DNA of 53,127 bases from Clostridia bacterium (GTDB taxonomy: Bacteria; Bacillota; Clostridia; Caldicoprobacterales; Caldicoprobacteraceae), in the NCBI GenBank assembly GCA_017577715.1, contig PKRC01000014.1, positions 1 to 53,127 on the forward strand. The letters are read 5' to 3'. This document shows positions 44,915 to 52,175 of the stretch, one piece after another (within the stretch, counting starts at the first letter, position 1; the number at the start of each line of letters is the position of its first letter). Both the position numbers and the translations under genes were made by a program. Under the pieces are notes generated by a model. That model did no database searches. It was not told the DNA's origin and saw only the letters and a program-made list of their open reading frames with translations.

Positions 44915-44948
44915 AAATCTTTTAGATTGTGTAATGGAAATCTTTTAG
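44915..44948 (+). repeat. 11-bp direct repeat before the ftsZ SD
   Basis: AAATCTTTTAG at 44915-44925 recurs exactly at 44938-44948, a 23-bp period. It ends about nine bases before the ftsZ SD. Confidence 0.6.
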
Positions 44949-44969
44949 GTGTAAAGGGGAGGGTGTAAT

Positions 44970-46040
44970 TTGATAGAGTTTGATATCGATATGGAACAGT
45001 TGGCTGAAATTAAGGTGGTCGGAGTAGGGGGCGGAGGGAACAACGCCGTAAACAGGATGATACAGTTTGGCTTAAAGGGCGTAGAGTTCATCGCCATAAA
45101 TACAGATAAACAGGCTTTGTTTGCTTCCCAGGCTAACCATAAGATACAGATCGGTGAAAAGCTGACCAAGGGTTTGGGTGCCGGTGCTAATCCCGAGATT
45201 GGACAGAGGGCGGCTGAAGAAAGCCGCGAGGAGATTACGCAGGCGCTAAAAGGGGCGGATATGATATTCATAACAGCGGGTATGGGCGGAGGTACTGGGA
45301 CAGGAGCTGCCCCGGTCATTGCCGAGATCGCCAAGGAATTGGGGATCCTGACGGTAGGGGTGGTCACCAAGCCTTTCACGTTTGAAGGCAGGCAACGGAT
45401 GATCAACGCTGAAAAAGGGATTCAGGAGCTAAAGCAAAGGGTTGATACCTTGATCACCATACCCAACGATCGGCTATTGCAGATCGTCGAAAAGCGCACC
45501 ACTATGCTGGAAGCTTTCCGAATAGCAGACGATGTCTTGAGGCAGGGCGTACAGGGTATCTCCGACCTCATAGCGGTTCCGGGCCTCATCAATCTTGATT
45601 TTGCCGACGTGAGGACCATTATGAAAGAAAAAGGATTGGCTCATATGGGCATTGGCAGGGCCAGCGGGGAAGGGCGCGCTATAGAAGCGGCCAAGCAGGC
45701 CATTCAAAGCCCGCTACTTGAGACCACCATTGAAGGTGCCAGAGGTGTGCTGCTCAATATAACCGGAGGCGAAAGCTTGAGCCTGTACGAGGTCAATGAA
45801 GCGGCAGAGCTGGTAGCTCAGGCTGCCGATCCCGATGCCAATATAATATTTGGAGCGGTCATCGACGAAAGCCTTCAGGATGAAATTCGAATAACCGTAA
45901 TCGCTACCGGTTTTGAGGAAAAGAATAAGAAAGACGACGGAAAAAAGAAGATAGAACGGGCAGCCGAGAAGCTCTTTTCCAGCGTAAGGGATGACGATGA
46001 GCTGGATATACCCATTTTCCTAAGGAGAACCAGGGGATAA
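44970..46040 (+). CDS. ftsZ: cell division GTPase FtsZ
   Basis: Tubulin-like GTPase (356 residues) that forms the Z ring. The nucleotide loop VGVGGGGNNAVNRMI starts near residue 17 and the tubulin signature GGGTGTGAAPVIAEI is near 109. The C-terminal binding peptide DDDELDIPIFLRRTRG is intact, after a short linker of about 25 charged residues. The start is TTG (MIEFDIDMEQL) with GGGGAGGG ahead. A strong terminator lies 100 bp downstream. Confidence 0.98.
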   Translation: MIEFDIDMEQLAEIKVVGVGGGGNNAVNRMIQFGLKGVEFIAINTDKQALFASQANHKIQIGEKLTKGLGAGANPEIGQRAAEESREEITQALKGADMIFITAGMGGGTGTGAAPVIAEIAKELGILTVGVVTKPFTFEGRQRMINAEKGIQELKQRVDTLITIPNDRLLQIVEKRTTMLEAFRIADDVLRQGVQGISDLIAVPGLINLDFADVRTIMKEKGLAHMGIGRASGEGRAIEAAKQAIQSPLLETTIEGARGVLLNITGGESLSLYEVNEAAELVAQAADPDANIIFGAVIDESLQDEIRITVIATGFEEKNKKDDGKKKIERAAEKLFSSVRDDDELDIPIFLRRTRG

Positions 46041-46138
46041 AAGCGTTTATTCCTATGGAAGCCGCAACAAGGATTTATTGATTTACCTGTGTTTGTTGTA
46101 ATGTACAAAAATATAGGGAATTTTAGTTCAAAGGTGCA

Positions 46139-46179
46139 AAACGACAATAAAAATTGTTTTTATTGTCGTTTATTTTTTT
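46139..46179 (+). terminator. strong terminator after ftsZ
   Basis: AAACGACAATAAAAA (46139-46153) is the exact complement of TTTTTATTGTCGTTT (46157-46171), loop TTG, followed by ATTTTTTT. It separates division genes from the sporulation sigma genes. Confidence 0.92.
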
Positions 46180-46196
46180 GTTTTATCGGACTTAAT

Positions 46197-46230
46197 TTTA
46201 CAAATTTTTAAACATGCCCTGCTTTATAAT
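46197..46230 (+). promoter_or_regulatory. candidate spoIIG-type promoter with 22-bp spacing
   Basis: TTTACA (46197-46202) and TATAAT (46225-46230) are separated by 22 bp. The spoIIG promoter of B. subtilis is known for a 22-bp spacer that makes it depend on Spo0A. No perfect Spo0A box (TGNCGAA) is visible nearby, so dependence is only inferred. Confidence 0.5.
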
Positions 46231-46281
46231 AAAGGCGAGAGTAAGGGGAGCGGGGATACTCATGGGGTAGAGTACAGGTAC

Positions 46282-47163
46282 TTGGATGTATTATGGCTTG
46301 ATAATTTTATAATGAACTTTTCGATACTCTGGATCACCTTTAGGATATCCAAGGTAAAGGCTTCTTTTTGGAGGCTGTGGGTTTCAGCGGGTATAGGAGC
46401 CTTATATGCGATCATATTTTTTATGCCGGGATTTGAGGTTTTGAATAGCTTTTTCCTTAAAATAGCCCTATCGTTGGTGATGTTGCTGGTAGCCTTTAAG
46501 TTTAACACTTTGAAAGACTTTTTTAAAGCCTTTACTTTTTTTTACGTCACCACTTTTGTTTTTGGAGGCGTTGCCCTGGGGTTGTACTTTTTTACACAGG
46601 ATTATATTGCCATCGAAAGAGGCGTTTTTGTGATAAAGGATTACCCCGTCAACAAGCTGATAATAGCCGGGGTGTTGGTCATAATCTTGGTGCATACCAT
46701 GTGGAGGTTTATCCGCCTGCACCTTTCCAAAGACCAGCTGCTTTACAAGGTGAAAATATACTTTGAGGGGAAGGAAGTTACGGTTGATGCACTGCTGGAT
46801 ACGGGCAACATGCTTTTGGACCCGGTAAGCAGGCATCCCGTCATGGTGGCGGAGTTTTCAAAGATCAGGGAGCTGTTACCTCAGGAAATACAAGAGATAT
46901 TTATAGGGCCATACGAGGATGACTTTCATGCGATACTCCAGGTAGTCAGCAGGTCAAGCTGGATTGAGAGGTTTAGAATAATCCCCTATGCCACGGTAGG
47001 CAAGGCAGGCGGAATACTGGTGGGGTTTAAGCCCGATGAGGTTTTGATATTGAAAAACGGAAGATGGCATACCGCCGGAGACATCGTTGTCGGTATATGC
47101 AACCACAAATTGTCAAGCAATCAGCATTATCAGGCACTAGTCCATCCAGAGATAGTCGCTTAA
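46282..47163 (+). CDS. spoIIGA: sigma-E processing peptidase SpoIIGA
   Basis: Membrane-embedded aspartic protease that cleaves pro-sigma-E at the asymmetric septum. About five N-terminal membrane helices (to residue ~140) are followed by a soluble protease domain with the catalytic DTGN in VDALLDTGNMLLDP near residue 172. Length (~293) is usual. The start TTG is uncertain: homologues begin a few residues earlier with (V/T)-Y-x-DV, and the in-frame codons just upstream read E-Y-R-Y before LDVLWLDNFIMN, but offer no standard start codon. sigE follows 17 bp later, as in the spoIIG operon. Confidence 0.93.
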   Translation: MDVLWLDNFIMNFSILWITFRISKVKASFWRLWVSAGIGALYAIIFFMPGFEVLNSFFLKIALSLVMLLVAFKFNTLKDFFKAFTFFYVTTFVFGGVALGLYFFTQDYIAIERGVFVIKDYPVNKLIIAGVLVIILVHTMWRFIRLHLSKDQLLYKVKIYFEGKEVTVDALLDTGNMLLDPVSRHPVMVAEFSKIRELLPQEIQEIFIGPYEDDFHAILQVVSRSSWIERFRIIPYATVGKAGGILVGFKPDEVLILKNGRWHTAGDIVVGICNHKLSSNQHYQALVHPEIVA

Positions 47164-47180
47164 AAAGGGGGGATTGCAAA

Positions 47181-47912
47181 ATGAAGTTTTACAAAAGGCT
47201 CACCATGAAGTACTATCTTTTTATCATGAAGCTGCTCATTAAGTTTCCACGGCTAAGAGGCTTGCCCATATTCTACATAAGCGGGAGCGAAGCACTTCCA
47301 CCTCCCCTAACCAATGAGGAAGAGGATCAGCTTCTTCATCGTTTGGAAAAAGGAGATACCTCTGTGAAGAGCACGTTGATAGAGCGAAACCTGAGGCTGG
47401 TGGTATACATCGCCAGGAAGTTTGAAAATACGAAGGTGGGAGTGGATGACCTGGTTTCCATCGGAACCATCGGGCTTATTAAAGCGGTTAATACCTTTGA
47501 TCCATCGAAGAAGATCAAGCTGGCTACCTATGCTTCACGGTGCATCGAAAATGAGATCTTGATGTACCTTAGAAGAAACTGCAAGGTAAAAGCGGAGGTA
47601 TCGTTTGACGAGCCCTTGAACGTGGATTGGGATGGCAATGAGCTGCTGCTGTCCGACATACTGGGTACAGATAACGATCTGGTGTACAAAAGCATTGAGG
47701 ATGAGGTAGAGAAGGAACTGCTGGATATGGCCATCAACAAGCTTTCAAAGCGGGAAAGGCGCATAGTGGAGTTGCGGTTTGGGCTGAGAAGCGGCAAGGA
47801 AAAGACGCAAAAAGAGGTGGCCGATATGCTGGGGATTTCCCAATCCTACATATCGCGGCTGGAAAAGAGGATAATAAAAAGGTTAAAAAAGGAAATTAGT
47901 CGCATGGTCTGA
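47181..47912 (+). CDS. sigE: RNA polymerase sigma-E precursor
   Basis: Mother-cell sigma factor for early sporulation, 243 residues. The N-terminal pro-sequence of about 30 basic, hydrophobic residues (MKFYKRLTMKYYLFIMK) ends near FYISGSEALPPPL, the usual cleavage zone for SpoIIGA. Region 2 (DLVSIGTIGLIKAVNTFD) and region 4 helix-turn-helix (TQKEVADMLGISQSYISRLE) are clear. ATG 47181 follows AAAAAGGGGGGA; an in-frame frame reaching back to 47064 lies inside spoIIGA. It is co-transcribed with spoIIGA. Confidence 0.98.
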   Translation: MKFYKRLTMKYYLFIMKLLIKFPRLRGLPIFYISGSEALPPPLTNEEEDQLLHRLEKGDTSVKSTLIERNLRLVVYIARKFENTKVGVDDLVSIGTIGLIKAVNTFDPSKKIKLATYASRCIENEILMYLRRNCKVKAEVSFDEPLNVDWDGNELLLSDILGTDNDLVYKSIEDEVEKELLDMAINKLSKRERRIVELRFGLRSGKEKTQKEVADMLGISQSYISRLEKRIIKRLKKEISRMV

Positions 47913-48007
47913 CTTTGAATAAAATCCTCTGTCCAAGGTAATACTTTCAATAGAATCTGTTGGAGACAAAGCAGCAATATCGTGTAAAAGGATGGAGGAT
48001 TTTTGGT

Positions 48008-48781
48008 ATGTCGGCAAATAAGGTTGAGATTTGTGGTGTGGACACGTCCAAGTTACCGGTGCTTTCCAACGAAAAGATGCGAGAGCTGTTTGAACGGATG
48101 CATGCAGGCGATAAGAGCGCGAGGGACGAATTTATCCAAGGCAATCTCAGGCTGGTGTTGAGCGTCATTCAAAGGTTTAGCAACCGGGGTGAAAACATAG
48201 ACGACCTTTTCCAGGTGGGATGTATCGGACTCATCAAAGCTATTGATAATTTTGATCTTTCTCAAAATGTAAAGTTCTCAACTTACGCCGTACCCATGAT
48301 CATCGGCGAGATAAGGCGGTACCTGAGGGACAACAATTCCATAAGGGTTAGCCGCTCGCTGAGGGATATCGCTTACAAGGCCCTGCAGGTGCGGGAACAG
48401 CTAATAAGTAAAAACGCCAAGGAACCTACCATAACCGAGATCGCCAACGAGCTCAACCTCCCGAGGGAAGAGGTGGTATTCGCACTGGACGCCATACAGG
48501 ATCCCATCTCCCTTTTTGAGCCCATATACCACGATGGCGGAGATGCCATCTATGTCATGGATCAGGTAAAGGATGAGAAAAATCAGGATGACAGCTGGCT
48601 TGAGGGAATAGCTCTGAGGGAAGCCATGAAGAAGCTCAATGAAAGGGAAAAGCTCATATTGACCATGCGCTTCTTCGAAGGCAGGACTCAAGTGGAGGTG
48701 GCCAAGGAAATAGGCATCTCGCAGGCCCAGGTGTCCAGGCTTGAGAAGACGGCACTGGCCCACATGCGAAAGTATATATGA
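48008..48781 (+). CDS. sigG: RNA polymerase sigma-G
   Basis: Late forespore sigma factor, 257 residues. The N-terminus MSANKVEICGVDTSKLPVL is a sigma-G hallmark. Region 2 (NIDDLFQVGCIGLIKAIDNFD), region 3 and region 4 (EVAKEIGISQAQVSRLEKTAL) are complete. ATG 48008 follows GGATGGAGG; an ATG at 47960 would add 16 unusual residues without SD. The gap after sigE is 95 bp, where a forespore promoter may lie, though none is certain. A strong terminator follows. Confidence 0.98.
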   Translation: MSANKVEICGVDTSKLPVLSNEKMRELFERMHAGDKSARDEFIQGNLRLVLSVIQRFSNRGENIDDLFQVGCIGLIKAIDNFDLSQNVKFSTYAVPMIIGEIRRYLRDNNSIRVSRSLRDIAYKALQVREQLISKNAKEPTITEIANELNLPREEVVFALDAIQDPISLFEPIYHDGGDAIYVMDQVKDEKNQDDSWLEGIALREAMKKLNEREKLILTMRFFEGRTQVEVAKEIGISQAQVSRLEKTALAHMRKYI

Positions 48782-48818
48782 GATCGACTTAAACCGTATA
48801 AAAGAAGACGCATAAAAC

Positions 48819-48856
48819 GAGAAGCCTTGCTTTGGTGCGGGGCTTCTCTTTTTTTA
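48819..48856 (+). terminator. terminator after sigG
   Basis: GAGAAGCC (48819-48826) pairs with GGCTTCTC (48841-48848), followed by TTTTTTT. Confidence 0.9.
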
Positions 48857-48901
48857 TTGCTTGGCTGCTGAAGTTTACTTAAGCCCTGTTCAAGGCTTGA
48901 G

Positions 48902-48935
48902 CCTTGTAATTATATGGCATTTTTACATTACAAGG
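48902..48935. repeat. 9-bp inverted repeat upstream of ylmC
   Basis: CCTTGTAAT (48902-48910) is the exact complement of ATTACAAGG (48927-48935), with 16 bases between. There is no T-run. It could be an operator of about 34 bp for the next gene. Confidence 0.5.
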
Positions 48936-48985
48936 TGAATAAACTTTACTGAGACAAACGTAGAGGAAAACAAGGGAGGGTTACT

Positions 48986-49237
48986 ATGGAAAAAACTTCC
49001 GATTTTAGGCAGAAGGAGGTTATAAATATCAGAGATGGCAGGCGATTGGGCGTGATAGTTGATATGGAGTTTGACTTGCACAGCGGGCGAATCACCGCCA
49101 TCGTGGTGCCCGGGCCCAACCGATGGCTGGGGTTTTTAAAAGGGGACCATGACCTGGTCATCCCTTGGGAGAACATAAAGAAGATAGGAGATGATGTCAT
49201 ACTGGTTGATGTGGATCCGTCCATCATCAAGAAGTAG
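48986..49237 (+). CDS. ylmC: YlmC/YmxH family PRC-barrel sporulation protein
   Basis: 83 residues forming a PRC-barrel: starts EKTSDFRQKEVINIRDGRRLG and contains IVDMEFDLHSGRITAIVVPG and HDLVIPWENIKKIGDDVILVD. This matches the YlmC/YmxH family of spore formers, often found beside sigG. The exact role is unknown. The SD is AAGGGAGGG. It is a short transcription unit. Confidence 0.9.
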   Translation: MEKTSDFRQKEVINIRDGRRLGVIVDMEFDLHSGRITAIVVPGPNRWLGFLKGDHDLVIPWENIKKIGDDVILVDVDPSIIKK

Positions 49238-49282
49238 AACGATTCCAACCAAAGGCAGCATGACTTTAAGGGCACGTAAATG

Positions 49283-49311
49283 TGGACGAGCCGGCTTAAA
49301 AAAGCTATAAT
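49283..49311 (+). promoter_or_regulatory. possible promoter of nrdR-pgeF
   Basis: TGGACG (49283-49288), 17-bp spacer, TATAAT (49306-49311), about 160 bp before nrdR. Confidence 0.5.
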
Positions 49312-49320
49312 AATAAAAAA

Positions 49321-49347
49321 AGAAGGCCGATTTTTAGCCGGCTTTCT
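49321..49347. terminator. hairpin between ylmC and nrdR
   Basis: AGAAGGCCG (49321-49329) pairs with CGGCTTTCT (49339-49347), one G-U. The A-run lies on the left side, so it has a U-tract only for the minus strand. On the plus strand it may be a leader hairpin. Confidence 0.45.
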
Positions 49348-49419
49348 CGCTTGGCTGTCCCAAATACCGCCTGTTGGGGATGGGACGGCTCAAAAAAGGC
49401 GGACTATAAATACCCTAAC

Positions 49420-49456
49420 CATCTAAACCTGTACGCCTTTGCGCAGGGTTTAGATG
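49420..49456 (+). promoter_or_regulatory. leader hairpin just before nrdR
   Basis: CATCTAAACC (49420-49429) is the exact complement of GGTTTAGATG (49447-49456), and TG/CA extend it across a one-base bulge. It ends 15 bases before the nrdR start, covers an alternative in-frame ATG (49454), and has no T-run. Confidence 0.6.
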
Positions 49457-49471
49457 TTCGATAGGCCAGCC

Positions 49472-49936
49472 ATGAAGTGCCCTTTTTGCTACCAAGCTGA
49501 AAGCAAGGTGGTAGACTCCCGTCCCACCGATGAGGGCTTTACCATTCGCAGGCGACGCGAGTGTACCAAGTGCGGCAAGCGATTCACCACCTATGAGAAG
49601 ATAGAGCAGCTACCGGTGTTTGTCGTGAAAAAGGATGGCAGAAGGGAATCTTTCGATAGGAATAAGATCCTGAAAGGGCTTTTAAAAGCATGTGAAAAGA
49701 GGCCCATATCCCTCAAGGATTTGGAAGAGCTGGTTCAGGATGTGGAAAAGCAGGTCTTCAATTCCCTGGAGCAGGAGGTTACCAGCCAGCAGATAGGCCA
49801 GATGGTGATGGAAAGGCTGAAAAAATTGGACGAAGTGGCATATGTGCGGTTTGCATCGGTGTACCGGCAATTCAAGGATATAAACACCTTTATGGAAGAG
49901 CTAAACAAGCTTATGAAGGAGAAGATGTCAGAATAA
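49472..49936 (+). CDS. nrdR: transcriptional repressor NrdR
   Basis: ATP/dATP-sensing Zn-ribbon repressor of ribonucleotide reductase genes, 154 residues. The N-terminal zinc finger (CPFC, then CTKCGKRFTTYE) and the ATP-cone (VVKKDGRRESFDRNKILKGL) are complete. ATG 49472 gives the standard start MKCPFC; the SD is weak (GATAGG), and a stronger in-frame alternative is not present. No NrdR box was recognised nearby. pgeF follows 21 bp later. Confidence 0.97.
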   Translation: MKCPFCYQAESKVVDSRPTDEGFTIRRRRECTKCGKRFTTYEKIEQLPVFVVKKDGRRESFDRNKILKGLLKACEKRPISLKDLEELVQDVEKQVFNSLEQEVTSQQIGQMVMERLKKLDEVAYVRFASVYRQFKDINTFMEELNKLMKEKMSE

Positions 49937-49957
49937 AGAGGGAAAAGGAGTTTAAGG

Positions 49958-50791
49958 ATGGAGTTTAGCACGGGATTTGAACTGCGAGAAAGGCAAGGCG
50001 TATGGTACTGCGTTATACCTAGCTTTGAAAGGACCGGGCTGGTGAGCCACGGCTTTAGTACCCGAAAGGGAGGGGTAAGTACTCGGCAGTATGGCACCTT
50101 GAATCTCGGCTTTAACAAAGGTGATTCTAGTGATGCGGTTATGGAAAACTTCTTACGGTTTTGCCGAGCGCTGGATGTAGACCCTCATGATACGGTATTT
50201 TCCGACCAGGTGCACGGCGACAAAGTGGCTGTGGTGGGTATAGGTGACAGGGGAAAGGGGGTCTTTAAGGAGAGCGATATACTCCAAGCAGATGGCCTTA
50301 TGACGGGGGAGAAGCAGGTGGCTTTGGTGACCTTTTATGCCGACTGTGTGCCCCTATTCTTCTTGGATCCTATACGCAGAGCCATTGCCTTAAGCCATGC
50401 GGGGTGGAGGGGTACGGTGGCCTGCATAGGAGCCAAGACGTTGGAAAGCATGCGCCAACAGTTTGGTACCCGCCCCGAGGAGTGCCTGATAGGGATTGGC
50501 CCATCCATTGGTCCCTGCTGCTTTGAAGTTGACCCTCCGGTAGCACAGCAATTTGCCGAGATTTTTGCCAAATACGAGGATATAATAATAAAGCCCGGCT
50601 CTCAACCGGGCAAGTACCGCATAGACTTGTGGATGGCCAATGCGCTGCAGCTGAAAGAAATGGGTGTTCCTCCCCGCAATATAACGGTGGCGGGCATGTG
50701 TACAAGCTGTCGACAGGACCTCTTCTTCTCCCATCGCAGGGATAAGGGTAATACCGGCAGGATGGTCGCCATGCTTATGCTTAAAGGTTGA
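49958..50791 (+). CDS. pgeF: peptidoglycan editing factor PgeF (YlmD, laccase-domain)
   Basis: 277 residues. The family acts as a purine nucleoside or UDP-MurNAc-peptide editing hydrolase with a metal site. The typical blocks are visible: HGFSTRKGGVSTRQYGTLNL near residue 30, DQVHGDKVAVV near 88, TFYADCVPLFFLD near 128 (Cys and metal ligand), LSHAGWRGTVACIG near 147, and GIGPSIGPCCFEVDP near 180. The SD is AAAGGAG. It is the last gene of the block before ychF on the other strand. Confidence 0.94.
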   Translation: MEFSTGFELRERQGVWYCVIPSFERTGLVSHGFSTRKGGVSTRQYGTLNLGFNKGDSSDAVMENFLRFCRALDVDPHDTVFSDQVHGDKVAVVGIGDRGKGVFKESDILQADGLMTGEKQVALVTFYADCVPLFFLDPIRRAIALSHAGWRGTVACIGAKTLESMRQQFGTRPEECLIGIGPSIGPCCFEVDPPVAQQFAEIFAKYEDIIIKPGSQPGKYRIDLWMANALQLKEMGVPPRNITVAGMCTSCRQDLFFSHRRDKGNTGRMVAMLMLKG

Positions 50792-50864
50792 AAGCATCAA
50801 GGGTTTATGCTATCGTCCTCATATCTGCTGTGAAAAACCACATGCGTGATACAGCAAACGGCCG

Positions 50865-51959
50865 TCATACGTTGAAGCGGAACAGCACCACGTCGCCGTC
50901 CTGGATGACGTAGTCTCTACCTTCGGACCTTACCAGCCCCTTTTCTTTGGCGGCCGTATAGGACCCCACGGCTACCAGAGTGTCATAGGGGATGACTTCG
51001 GCCTTGATGAACCCACGCTCGAAGTCGCTGTGGATTTTACCTGCAGCCTGCGGCGCTTTGGTGCCTTTTTTTATTGTCCAGGCCCTGACCTCCTTGGGGC
51101 TGGCCGTCAAAAAGCTTATGAGGCCCAGCAGGCTATAGCACGCCGATACCAGCTTATCAAGCCCCGAGCTTTCCAGGCCCATCTCCTGCAGAAACGCCTT
51201 TTTTTCCTGCTCATCTAGCTGGATGATCTCTTCCTCCAGCTTGGCGCATATCACCACTACCGGGGCATTTTCCTTTTTGGCGTATTCCTTGACTTTCTGA
51301 ACCAGAGGCGGATCCTCCTTGAGGCCAACGTCCTTTTCGGATATGTTGGCGGCGTATATCATCGGCTTTGAGGTCAACAAAAAGAGCTGCCTCACAAGAT
51401 TTTGCTGTTCCTCGGTAAATGTCAGGCTCCTTGCGGGTATACCCTTCTCGAGATTTTCCTTTATGTACTCCATGATCTGCAGCTTTTCTATGCTTTGCTT
51501 ATCTCCGCTTTTTGCCATCTTTTGCACTTTTACCATCTGCTTTTCCAGGCTTTCCAGATCAGCGAATATCAGCTCAAGATTTATGATCTCTATATCGCGG
51601 ATGGGGTCAATGCTTCCCTCCACGTGAGTTATATCCTCATCGTCAAAACACCTTACAACATGTACGATGGCATCCACTTCGCGTATGTGGGATAGGAATT
51701 TGTTGCCAAGTCCCTCGCCCTTGCTGGCACCCTTGACCAGGCCTGCAATGTCGACGAATTCTATGAATGCCGGCGTGACCTTTTCAGGCTTGTACATCTC
51801 GGCCAGGTTCTCCAGCCTGGGGTCGGGGACAGGGACAACCCCTATATTGGGCTCTATGGTGCAAAATGGGTAATTTTCGGCTTGCGCTCCAGCTTTGGTT
51901 ATGGCGTTGAAGAGGGTGCTCTTACCGACATTGGGCAAACCTACTATTCCAAGCTTCAT
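50865..51959 (-). CDS. ychF: redox-regulated ATPase YchF (Obg-like GTPase family)
   Basis: A 364-residue P-loop NTPase of the Obg/YchF/Ola1 group, which binds ATP rather than GTP. Walker A LPNVGKSTLFNAIT is near residue 8, DIAGLVKGASKGEGLGNKFL near 69, and the usual NKxD motif is replaced by NISE, the mark of YchF. The C-terminal TGS-like domain ends HSDFERGFIKAEVIPYDTL and VLFRFNV. I chose the ATG at 51959, which has TCTGGAGGAA ahead; a longer frame to 52058 adds 33 residues without an SD. It is linked to ribosome binding and stress responses in other bacteria. Confidence 0.97.
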   Translation of the reverse strand: MKLGIVGLPNVGKSTLFNAITKAGAQAENYPFCTIEPNIGVVPVPDPRLENLAEMYKPEKVTPAFIEFVDIAGLVKGASKGEGLGNKFLSHIREVDAIVHVVRCFDDEDITHVEGSIDPIRDIEIINLELIFADLESLEKQMVKVQKMAKSGDKQSIEKLQIMEYIKENLEKGIPARSLTFTEEQQNLVRQLFLLTSKPMIYAANISEKDVGLKEDPPLVQKVKEYAKKENAPVVVICAKLEEEIIQLDEQEKKAFLQEMGLESSGLDKLVSACYSLLGLISFLTASPKEVRAWTIKKGTKAPQAAGKIHSDFERGFIKAEVIPYDTLVAVGSYTAAKEKGLVRSEGRDYVIQDGDVVLFRFNV

Positions 51960-52013
51960 ATCAGTATTCCTCCAGATATTGTTTATGGGTTTACAACTGA
52001 AAAAGTATATATT

Positions 52014-52042
52014 ATTATATATTACTTGGACAAAATAATCAA
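52014..52042 (-). promoter_or_regulatory. promoter of ychF
   Basis: On the minus strand: TTGATT (52042-52037), 17-bp spacer, perfect TATAAT (52019-52014), about 55 bases before the ychF start. Confidence 0.7.
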
Positions 52043-52175
52043 TGTCCGATACCCTCAAGGGCTGTTGAGATTACCTCAAAATGTTAAATGAAATGCCGTT
52101 TTGTGTATCTCGCGCTTGCACGTAAGGTAAATACGATAATAGTATTCAGCCTACATTGAGGGAGGGGATGATATC

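Larger units (their letters stand above)
44639..44969. other. 331-bp leader region of ftsZ
   Basis: A long gap in an otherwise tight cluster. It has a weak promoter match (TTGTTC 44675-44680, 18-bp spacer, TAATAT 44699-44704), a 53-codon open frame, a small hairpin GGTAG/CTACC (44882-44897) and an 11-bp direct repeat close to the ftsZ SD. ftsA, which usually precedes ftsZ, is absent. This gap is the likely place for separate control of ftsZ. Confidence 0.5.

Noticed and set aside
47064..47180. Earlier in-frame start for sigE inside spoIIGA
   Set aside because: The known pro-sequence begins at ATG 47181 with a strong SD just ahead.
47960..48007. ATG at 47960 as sigG start
   Set aside because: No SD; sigma-G proteins start near MxxNKVEICGV, which is at 48008.
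51960..52058. Longer N-terminus for YchF
   Set aside because: The extra 33 residues have no SD and fall outside the conserved start MKLGIVGLPNVGKST.
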